Positions 1-6,017 of a DNA stretch of 17,117 nucleotides are shown here, piece after piece. Within the stretch, counting starts at the first letter, position 1; every line of letters begins with the position of its first letter. The notes under the pieces are model-generated. The model made no database searches, was not told where the DNA came from, and saw nothing but the letters and a program-made list of their open reading frames with translations. The translations under genes and the position numbers were made by a program. The DNA lies in contig JADBKA010000099.1 in the NCBI GenBank assembly GCA_014896635.1, positions 1-17,117 on the forward strand, given 5' to 3'. Source of the stretch: Ktedonobacteraceae bacterium. Its GTDB lineage: Bacteria; Chloroflexota; Ktedonobacteria; Ktedonobacterales; Ktedonobacteraceae.

Positions 1-350
1 TGTTGACCGGGCGCACCTCGACTGCTCAGCGCGAAAAACTCTACGCCCGTTTTCGCAAAGGCGAGATCAAACGCCTCGTCGTCAGCAAAGTTGCCAATTT
101 CGCCGTTGATCTCCCCGATGCCAACGTTGCTATCCAGGTCTCAGGCACCTTCGGTTCGCGCCAGGAAGAGGCGCAGCGCCTGGGCCGCATCCTTCGTCCC
201 AAAAGCGACGGCGGCGTCGCCTATTTCTATTCTATCGTCACCCGCGATACCTCTGACCAGGACTTCTCCGCCAATCGCCAGCTCTTCCTGACCGAACAGG
301 GCTATCGCTATCTCATTGAAGATGCCGAAACTCTGTTAGCCACTATATAA
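1..350 (+). CDS. XPB/Ssl2-type DEAD/DEAH helicase, C-terminal end (5' partial)
   Basis: The gene runs in from the left edge, so only the last ~116 residues are visible. They carry the end of the second RecA-like domain of an SF2 helicase. The segment SKVANFAVDLPDANVAIQVS corresponds to motif V and its surroundings. It is followed by QEEAQRLGRILRPK, whose QRLGRILRP is motif VI with the arginine finger. This wording is typical of XPB/Ssl2-type 3'-5' DNA helicases, which act in nucleotide excision repair in archaea and eukaryotes and also occur in actinobacteria and Chloroflexota. The tail (FLTEQGYRYLIEDAETLL) looks like a normal family C-terminus, so this end seems intact. The TAA stop is at 348-350. 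The TTG at position 3 is not the real start. The gene faces a truncated ABC-F gene, and the two overlap by 43 bp. Confidence 0.85.
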   Translation, partial: LTGRTSTAQREKLYARFRKGEIKRLVVSKVANFAVDLPDANVAIQVSGTFGSRQEEAQRLGRILRPKSDGGVAYFYSIVTRDTSDQDFSANRQLFLTEQGYRYLIEDAETLLATI

Positions 351-676
351 TCTGCCATCGCCCGTTCAAGCTGATGCATGTGCTCTTCCAGTTGGCGCAG
401 GTGGCCCACCGCTTCCATGATCAGATCCTGAATTGTGTGTCCGTAGAACTCAGGCGTTGTCTGGGGAAGGTAGCCGAACTCGACGCCCGGTCCATAAGCA
501 ATCTGGCCCGTATCGCTCTCTTCCAGACCGGTCAGCATGCGCAGCAGCGTCGTTTTGCCGGTGCCATTTGGTCCAACAATGCCTGCGCGCTCGCCAGCGT
601 TGACCACAAACGAGACGTTATGTAGAACGGTGATGGCACCGTAGGATTTTGTCAGGTTGCGTACTGTCAACAACAT
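308..676 (-). pseudogene. ABC-F family ATPase, N-terminal remnant (truncated)
   Basis: An ATG at 676 opens a 122-residue reading frame, with GAGGTG on the minus strand as a plausible Shine-Dalgarno sequence about 9 nt upstream. It begins MLLTVRNLTKSYG, as ABC proteins do, and has a Walker A motif GPNGTGKT (residues 35-42) and a Q-loop in GYLPQ (Q72). It then has a helical stretch (HLRQLEEHMHQLERAMAD) like the start of the ABC-F arm region. ABC-F proteins normally have two nucleotide-binding domains in about 500-650 residues and act on the ribosome, in translation or antibiotic protection. Here signature, Walker B and the whole second domain are missing. Family-like sequence ends at residue 109, which maps to 350-352; the last 13 residues read through the antisense of the helicase tail. 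It is most likely a dead remnant left by a deletion or rearrangement. Confidence 0.75.
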
Positions 677-1192
677 CAAGAACACCTCACGTATCACTAC
701 AATATACGCATTTTGCGCATTACAGCGTATCAAGGCTGTATGCTGTGCCGCTCTGATACAGAGGTGAACCTGGCTCTGATAGGGGTAGCAATGAGCGAAT
801 GAGTAGAAGCAAATGGTGAGATGAACAGTGCTACCGGAGCAAGAACACAACATACAGCAGTAAGAGGATGGGGAATCGCTGGAGAAACAGCGGCTCTACT
901 GGTCAAAAAACGTGAACTTGTAGCGATTCCGTTACTGCCTGTTTGTTGTGCTCATGCCTACAATGCTCTCTCCTGAGAAGGTGAAATTAATTGTACGTTG
1001 CCATGATAGCTGATAGAGTGGCGAGATGTCAAGGTATGGGCAACCAGTATTTCCCGCCGACGGGCTAGCCAGAATTGCACGAGTATGGTATGCTTGGCAG
1101 GCAATGCTGTACAATGCACTATCGGTAAGTTCTCAGAATGGGACAATACTTTCTTTATTGAATATTCAATTTTCTAATCAGTAGAGAACATC
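677..1192. other. Intergenic region between the ABC-F remnant and murJ
   Basis: This 516-bp stretch holds no convincing gene. Short minus-strand frames of about 60 residues at 932-1146 have low-quality composition and no recognisable motif. The region should contain the outward signals of both neighbours. Visible items are a direct repeat of GCTCTGATA at 750-758 and 773-781 (23 bp apart), an inverted repeat ATACGC/GCGTAT at 704-709 and 725-730 upstream of the ABC-F remnant, and the 14-bp palindrome at 1157-1170 in front of murJ. No RNA gene was recognised. Confidence 0.5.
1157..1170. promoter_or_regulatory. Perfect 14-bp palindrome upstream of murJ (candidate operator)
   Basis: ATTGAATATTCAAT is its own reverse complement over all 14 bases and ends 22 bp before the murJ GTG. 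A weak promoter could overlap it: GGGACA at 1140-1145 and TATTCA at 1163-1168 with a 17-bp spacer. This layout would fit a repressor site on the -10 element, but the promoter match is poor. AT-rich palindromes of this length can also arise by chance. Confidence 0.35.
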
Positions 1193-3589
1193 GTGGGAAA
1201 CGAAGGACAGCAACCGCCTCTGCCTGAACAGCAGAGGGCCGACCAGCAAGCGTATTATGGCTGGCAATATGATCAACAAGATGAGGCGACAGAGGTAATA
1301 CGGCGTTCGTCCACTGCTGCACCGCGGCAGTCACCCCCGGCGGTACCGGCGCCACAACCCTATGCACCACAGGCGCCGTACTCACCACACCCACCCGGAC
1401 ATGTGCCGTCTCGACCACTGCCGCCGCCCCATCCACCCTATCAACCACCGGTAGCCGGGGCGACCGCCGGGCCAGGCAGACACATGCCGCCTCAAGCCCA
1501 GAACTATATCCCTGACATGGGTACCTCACTGGGCTACGGGCAAGGGATGGAATACCAGTATTTTGATGCGCCACAGCCATCTCAGCCGATAGCAGTGCTG
1601 CGCCAGGAACGATTGCAGCAACTACGGGAAGAGCGATTGCGCCGCCAGCAACAGCGCATGAGTCGGCCAGATACGAGCGCATATTTCCCCTGGGGCGGGA
1701 AATTGACGGGCAGGCTTTTTGGTCCCGGCAGGCTAAGCGGGCGGTCAGGTCCGTCCGTAATGCAACCGCCTCACGCGGGACCGGGGGTTCCACCGACGCA
1801 GACCTCGCAGGTCTCTCCCCTGGTATCACTGCCTGCCCGCCCGGCAGCGCCTTCTCAACCGCTGAACGCCGCTACACCGGCTCAACTGCAACCAGCAACC
1901 ACGCCAGCGCAGGATACTGCCATGTTGCAGCGTATCCGCATCGGCAAGGCTTCGCTCATCCTGACCGGCGCCTTCCTGGCAAGCCGCGTCCTGGGGTTAC
2001 TGCGCACATCAATGTTCGCTTTTGTGTTCGGCACCAGCCACGTCTCAGACGCCTATGTCCAGGCATTTCTTGTTCCCGATCTCATCTTTAATATCGTCGC
2101 CGGGGGCGCACTGAGTTCAGCGTTTATCCCTGTGTTTACCAGATACATGATTACCGAAAAGGATGAGAAATCGGCCTGGCACATCGCCAGTTCCGCTCTC
2201 AACCTGGCTCTGTTGATCATGATGGTTCTTGCCCTGATCGTAATATTACTGGCTGATGCGCTGGTGCCACTTTACAACCCCGGCGTCCAGGATCACGCCC
2301 AGCTCAGCCTGATCGCAGGATTGACACGCATCATGCTCTTGCAGGCGGTGGCACTGGGTGCCGGTGTAATAGTCACCTCGGTCCTGAATGCAAAACAGGA
2401 TTTCCGCTTGCCGGCTATAGGGACCGTGCTTTACAATGTCGGCTTGATCGCCGGACTGCTGCCTGGCCTGTTCTTCGCCCTCAAAGGGCAGCGCAACGAT
2501 ATCGTTGCCGTCTACGCCGCCACCTGGGGAGTTGTGCTTGGCGCGCTGTTGCAGGTGGGTATCCAGTTGCCGGGCCTGGTCCGAGTGGGCATGCGCTATA
2601 GCTTCTCCTTTGACTGGCGGAATCCAGCAGTCATCCAGATTGGTCGCCAGATGATTCCGCGTATCATCAACGCTGCTATGCTCTATAGCGCGACTTTCGT
2701 AGATCGCGGTTTAATTCTGCTTTTCGTTGCCAGCGCGGCAGTTAATGGACTCATCACGCAATATTATCAATCCTTGCAATTAATGCTCTTACCACTGGGC
2801 GTTTTTGGCATGGCCGTCTCAACGGCAGCTTTCCCGACGCTGGCTGAGAACGTCGCAAAGGGGCGACTGGACCGCGTGCGAAACACCGTTATGGAGACGC
2901 TGCGCAGCATTCTTTTCATGTCTGTCCCCTCCGGTATCGGCCTGATCGTCCTGGGTTTCCCGGTGATTCAGGTCTTGCTCCAGCATGGCCGCTTCAGCTT
3001 GAGTGATGCGCAATCAACAGCTATCCCGCTGGCGTTCTTTGCTCTTGGCCTGGCAGGTCTTGCCGCCGTCGAGATTCTCACCCGCTCGTTTTATGCCATG
3101 AGCGATACAAAAACGCCGGTAATTGTGAGTGTGGGACAATTTGTCTTCAAGATCGCTTTGAGCCTGCTTTTAATCGGTTTACTGTCCAGCAGTAGCGCAA
3201 GCGCTGCTACACAGTGGGGACTGGGCGCGCTAGCCCTTTCAACGTCAATCGCCGGCCTGTTGGAAGCGGGAGTGCTTCTCTGGCTCCTGCACCAGCGCAT
3301 CGGTGAACTGATGACACGCAGCTTTGGCATGTTCGTGACACGAGTGGTGGTGGCAGCAGGCGCAATGGGCATCGGCCTGATCATCGTGCGCGCCGTTCTG
3401 GATTTGCTGATCGTGACGACGCGAGAACCGTCTATGGGACTGGTGGGTACACTGCTGGCGTCGATCAAGCTGCTCATCGAACTGTTTGCTGGCCTGTTTA
3501 TCTACATTCGCGTGGCGCGCATGCTGGGTATCGAAGAACTTGGCCCGGTCAGGCGCGTCCTGGACCGCTTTAAACTCTCATGGATATAA
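1193..3589 (+). CDS. murJ: MurJ/MviN lipid II flippase with long N-terminal extension
   Basis: MurJ moves lipid II, the peptidoglycan precursor, across the cytoplasmic membrane. The conserved MVIN domain starts near residue 244 (ATG at 1922) with LQRIRIGKASLILTGAFLAS. The hallmark NIVAGGALSSAFIPVFTRY follows at 300-318, then the multi-helix membrane core to residue 798. Typical bacterial MurJ is about 500-550 residues, so the first 243 residues are extra. This extension is Pro/Gln-rich and predicted disordered and cytoplasmic. It has a charged segment (RQERLQQLREERLRRQQQ, about 137-154) and DEATEVIRR (30-38) near its start. The GTG at 1193 has only a weak purine-rich sequence (TAGAGAA) upstream. 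The internal ATG at 1922 lacks a clear ribosome site, and the extension keeps an open frame with biased composition, so I take it as coding. hom follows 6 bp downstream. Confidence 0.9.
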   Translation: MGNEGQQPPLPEQQRADQQAYYGWQYDQQDEATEVIRRSSTAAPRQSPPAVPAPQPYAPQAPYSPHPPGHVPSRPLPPPHPPYQPPVAGATAGPGRHMPPQAQNYIPDMGTSLGYGQGMEYQYFDAPQPSQPIAVLRQERLQQLREERLRRQQQRMSRPDTSAYFPWGGKLTGRLFGPGRLSGRSGPSVMQPPHAGPGVPPTQTSQVSPLVSLPARPAAPSQPLNAATPAQLQPATTPAQDTAMLQRIRIGKASLILTGAFLASRVLGLLRTSMFAFVFGTSHVSDAYVQAFLVPDLIFNIVAGGALSSAFIPVFTRYMITEKDEKSAWHIASSALNLALLIMMVLALIVILLADALVPLYNPGVQDHAQLSLIAGLTRIMLLQAVALGAGVIVTSVLNAKQDFRLPAIGTVLYNVGLIAGLLPGLFFALKGQRNDIVAVYAATWGVVLGALLQVGIQLPGLVRVGMRYSFSFDWRNPAVIQIGRQMIPRIINAAMLYSATFVDRGLILLFVASAAVNGLITQYYQSLQLMLLPLGVFGMAVSTAAFPTLAENVAKGRLDRVRNTVMETLRSILFMSVPSGIGLIVLGFPVIQVLLQHGRFSLSDAQSTAIPLAFFALGLAGLAAVEILTRSFYAMSDTKTPVIVSVGQFVFKIALSLLLIGLLSSSSASAATQWGLGALALSTSIAGLLEAGVLLWLLHQRIGELMTRSFGMFVTRVVVAAGAMGIGLIIVRAVLDLLIVTTREPSMGLVGTLLASIKLLIELFAGLFIYIRVARMLGIEELGPVRRVLDRFKLSWI

Positions 3590-3595
3590 TATGCT

Positions 3596-4645
3596 ATGCA
3601 ACGACTACGACTCTCTCTGATTGGTTTCGGCGTTGTGGGACGAGGACTGGCCAGACTGCTGGTGAGCAAGCGCGAATATCTGCACCGGCACTACGACCTC
3701 GATGTGCTCCTGGTCAGCGTCGCCACTGCCCGGCACGGTTTCATCTATCGCGCCGATGGACTGAATATCCCCCTGCTGCTGGACCTTGCAGCGCGCCAGC
3801 GCCCTCTGAGCGCGCACCCGGACATTGCTCACTGGAACAATGCGCTGGAAGGTTTGCGCGCTACAGCAGCAGAGGTACTGGTCGAGGCGACTGCGACTAA
3901 TTTGCGTGACGCCGAACCCGGCATCAGCCATATTCGCGCTGCTCTGGCACAGGGCATGCATGTCGTCACCGCCAATAAAGGTCCGGTAGCCCTGGCCGCC
4001 GGCGATCTGCTCGCGCTGGCCCGGCACAAAGGAGTACAATTGCGTATGGAAGCAACTGTGATGGCCGGCACGCCAGTTCTTAGCACGATCCGCGAAGGCA
4101 TGGCCGGGACCAGAGTGCGCAGCATACGCGGAATCCTCAACGGCACTACTAACTATATTCTCAGCGCGATGGCGAACGGACACGACTACGCCGACGCTCT
4201 GGCTGAAGCTCAGAAGCAGGGCTATGCAGAAGCTGATCCCAGCGCCGATGTCGAAGGATACGATGCAGTGGCGAAAACGCTGATCCTGGCCGCCGTTGTG
4301 TTCGGCCACACCCTGAAACCCGATCAAGTGGTACGTCGCGGCATTACGCAGATTACACGCGAACAGGTACAACAGGCTCATAATGAAGGCAAACGCATCA
4401 AGTTGCTCGCCTCATTACAGGCTGCAACTGACCTGGAAACGACTCCTCTGGAAGCTCGCGTGCTGCCTGTCGCACTGCCGCTGCAAGATCCGCTGGCCCA
4501 CGTGGACGGAGTAATGAACGCTATTACGTTTGAAACAGATGTGCTCTCTCCCGTCACAATCATCGGCCCCGGCGCCGGCGGCCTGCCAACCGGCCAGGGA
4601 TTGCTTGCCGATATTATCGCCATTGCCACTGGCCGGGGCAAATAA
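3596..4645 (+). CDS. hom: Homoserine dehydrogenase, short form without ACT domain
   Basis: This enzyme (EC 1.1.1.3) reduces aspartate semialdehyde to homoserine on the way to threonine, methionine and isoleucine. The 349 residues hold an N-terminal NAD(P) site IGFGVVGRG (9-17), TANKGPVA (125-132) with Lys128, and ILNGTTNYILSAM (180-192). The full family signature lies at 205-227: GYAEADPSADVEGYDAVAK includes Glu212, Asp223 and Lys227, which correspond by spacing to the catalytic Glu208, Asp219 and Lys223 of the yeast enzyme. The protein stops after the catalytic domain. The C-terminal ACT domain that gives threonine feedback in many bacterial enzymes (about 430 residues) is absent, so feedback control by that route is unlikely. 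No Shine-Dalgarno sequence is visible before ATG 3596, and only 6 bp separate it from the murJ stop. Translation is probably coupled to murJ. Confidence 0.93.
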   Translation: MQRLRLSLIGFGVVGRGLARLLVSKREYLHRHYDLDVLLVSVATARHGFIYRADGLNIPLLLDLAARQRPLSAHPDIAHWNNALEGLRATAAEVLVEATATNLRDAEPGISHIRAALAQGMHVVTANKGPVALAAGDLLALARHKGVQLRMEATVMAGTPVLSTIREGMAGTRVRSIRGILNGTTNYILSAMANGHDYADALAEAQKQGYAEADPSADVEGYDAVAKTLILAAVVFGHTLKPDQVVRRGITQITREQVQQAHNEGKRIKLLASLQAATDLETTPLEARVLPVALPLQDPLAHVDGVMNAITFETDVLSPVTIIGPGAGGLPTGQGLLADIIAIATGRGK

Positions 4646-4684
4646 GCGCGCTATACAAAGCTCTCGCGGGATTGCGGGCCGTTC

Positions 4685-5680
4685 CTATTCGACGCTGCAA
4701 ATCAGTCCCAATCCCTGCGTCGCCGCCTGGCGTACCGTTCTGACCAGCACACTCCCATACGCCGGCAACACCTCATCAATCATACGAAAGGCATCCACCT
4801 GCCTCACGCGCTGGAGACGAAATCTTCGATAATCTTCTTCCGCCGCTACCGGATCGGGAGGGCGAACACTGCGTAAGCAGAGCGCCAGGCGCCATACCTC
4901 ATCAGGGGTCAGGTAGCCGATGTAAGATTCAAAAGGTTCATTGCTGCGATAGCCAAAAGGCATGCAGCGCCGTCCACACGCCAGCAACTCGAAAAGAGCC
5001 ATCGCGCGTACCGAAATTGAGGCCAGCCATCCGCGCAGATGGAGCGTTGTGGGATGACGGCCGATCTGAATTCCCAGTGGGCCAGACCCGGCACAGGGAG
5101 CATCGCCGGATGCTCCCTCCCCACTCCCTTCAAATCCACTCATCTCCCTTCCTTTCTCTCCCTGGCTCTCCGGCTGAGGGCGCTCATCGATCCCGCCGGC
5201 CAGTTGATCCAATCCCACAGCATGGAGCAGATCCAGCAACTCTTCGCGCGTCGGCTCCGCCTCTTCTTCACTCTGCAACGGCTGTATTTCTTCTATCGGC
5301 ACGAAAAGACTTACTATACAGTATTCCTCAATAATCGCGCCCCATACTATACGAATCGCCTCATTATTGTAGTAGAGCTGTGGTGGATGGCGATAAACGT
5401 AGAGATCGCTGAGTTCTGTAAATTGCTCCGCTGAGCATAATTTCCGGTACTCACGATAGGCATAGGGACCATGAGGTAACTGTCTCATAAACGCCTGCGC
5501 GCGCGACCAGGTACGCTGATGTTGCATGGCTGCCGGAATCATATCCTCTTCGCGCGCACAGCGTGTCTGCTCATAAAACCGGTAGATGGCTTGCTCATCC
5601 TCATCGACAAACCAGCGCGCAAAAGCCGGCATCACTCGCCGCGCATACATCCCCCAGTCAAAGCCATAAATACGTACCAT
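4685..5680 (-). CDS. Unrecognised 331-residue cytoplasmic protein with low-complexity linker
   Basis: I do not recognise this family with confidence. The start at 5680 is supported by GGGAG on the minus strand about 8 nt upstream. The N-terminal part (1-160) is rich in aromatic and acidic residues (RIYGFDWGMYARR; PYAYREYRKLCSAEQFTEL; WGAIIEEYC) and looks globular and soluble. Residues 164-202 form a Gly/Ser/Glu/Pro linker (SGFEGSGEGASG). A second globular part (205-331) includes ESYIGYLTPDEVW and a charged helix. No signal peptide or membrane segment is seen. The two-part layout with a late [YF]IGYLTPDE-type motif faintly recalls the DUF7691 proteins of actinobacteria, but I cannot confirm this. 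The gene is convergent with hom (39-bp gap) and divergent from the exporter operon. The linker DNA contains a perfect palindrome, listed separately. Confidence 0.75.
   Translation of the reverse strand: MVRIYGFDWGMYARRVMPAFARWFVDEDEQAIYRFYEQTRCAREEDMIPAAMQHQRTWSRAQAFMRQLPHGPYAYREYRKLCSAEQFTELSDLYVYRHPPQLYYNNEAIRIVWGAIIEEYCIVSLFVPIEEIQPLQSEEEAEPTREELLDLLHAVGLDQLAGGIDERPQPESQGEKGREMSGFEGSGEGASGDAPCAGSGPLGIQIGRHPTTLHLRGWLASISVRAMALFELLACGRRCMPFGYRSNEPFESYIGYLTPDEVWRLALCLRSVRPPDPVAAEEDYRRFRLQRVRQVDAFRMIDEVLPAYGSVLVRTVRQAATQGLGLICSVE
5096..5117. repeat. Perfect 9-bp-stem palindrome inside the linker of the 331-aa gene
   Basis: GGGAGCATC (5096-5104) and GATGCTCCC (5109-5117) are exact complements separated by the four bases GCCG. 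The hairpin lies within the segment coding for the Gly/Ser-rich linker (about residues 188-195) and is followed by a C-rich tract (TCCCCACTCCC). Stem length, 4-nt loop and adjacent C-runs resemble the hairpins at 12024-12102, although arm and flank sequences differ. Confidence 0.6.
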
Positions 5681-5771
5681 CTGCCACTCCCTTACCGCTT
5701 TCGCAAAAGTTGCCTCATCTACTATTACATGGTACAGCTCTATCCTAACTCACAGCACAATAAGACAGAAA

Positions 5772-5796
5772 GGAGAGCATCGTTCTCGCGCTCTCC
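5772..5796. repeat. Hairpin with GGAGAGC/GCTCTCC arms
   Basis: Arms at 5772-5778 and 5790-5796 are exact complements with an 11-nt loop. The arm sequence is identical to that of the hairpin at 12074-12091, and both right arms are followed within a base or two by CTGG/TGG. It has no T-tract suited to either neighbouring gene, so it is not called a terminator. Confidence 0.4.
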
Positions 5797-5914
5797 CTGG
5801 CAAGCAAACAGATTCTGTTCCTCGCCCGCCGCCAGGGTTGCGACAAAAGTACCTGTCAGCAGAAGTCTTTACACATTCCTTACAACTTTGCGATAGATTT
5901 TACCCAGATATCCC

Positions 5915-5923
5915 TGCTATACT
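5915..5923 (+). promoter_or_regulatory. Extended -10 promoter candidate for the exporter operon
   Basis: TGCTATACT matches an extended -10 element: TG, one base, then TATACT, which is five of six to TATAAT. No good -35 hexamer is seen at 16-18 bp; TTGCGA at 5888-5893 is too far away. An extended -10 can work without a strong -35. Transcription would start near 5930, leaving an 85-90-nt leader before the ATG at 6018. Confidence 0.4.
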
Positions 5924-5996
5924 CTCAGAGAACGTTCATAGATTCTCGAGTCTCTCTTATGCACGTAAATATCTATACAACTTATCTATCTATGGC

Positions 5997-6005
5997 AAAA
6001 GGAGA
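5997..6005 (+). promoter_or_regulatory. Ribosome binding site fixing the adaptor start at 6018
   Basis: AAAAGGAGA precedes ATG 6018 with about 12 nt between. It supports a start there rather than the upstream in-frame ATG at 5838, whose extra 60 residues show no family-like sequence. The spacing is somewhat longer than usual. Confidence 0.6.
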
Positions 6006-6017
6006 TTGTTCTTTCGT

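Larger units (their letters stand above)
5681..6017. other. Divergent intergenic region between the 331-aa gene and the exporter operon
   Basis: This 337-bp stretch lies between divergently transcribed genes and should carry promoters for both. A reading frame continues upstream of the adaptor to 5838, but those 60 codons look like ordinary intergenic sequence and have no fitting ribosome site. Visible items are a GGAGAGC/GCTCTCC hairpin at 5772-5796, an extended -10 promoter candidate at 5915-5923 and the Shine-Dalgarno sequence of the adaptor at 5997-6005. No RNA gene was recognised. Confidence 0.5.

Noticed and set aside
701..733. Promoter for the ABC-F remnant on the minus strand (TTGATA and TATATT)
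   Set aside because: The spacer would be 21 bp, too long for a standard promoter; only the surrounding inverted repeat is noted.
932..1146. Small minus-strand frames upstream of murJ
   Set aside because: About 60 codons each, overlapping one another, with no ribosome site or recognisable motif.
5772..5796. Hairpin read as a terminator
   Set aside because: No T-tract in a useful direction and no gene ends there; both flanking genes start from this region.
5838..6017. Upstream extension of the adaptor (60 more residues)
   Set aside because: The extra residues show no family-like content, the DNA looks like a promoter region, and a Shine-Dalgarno sequence supports the start at 6018.
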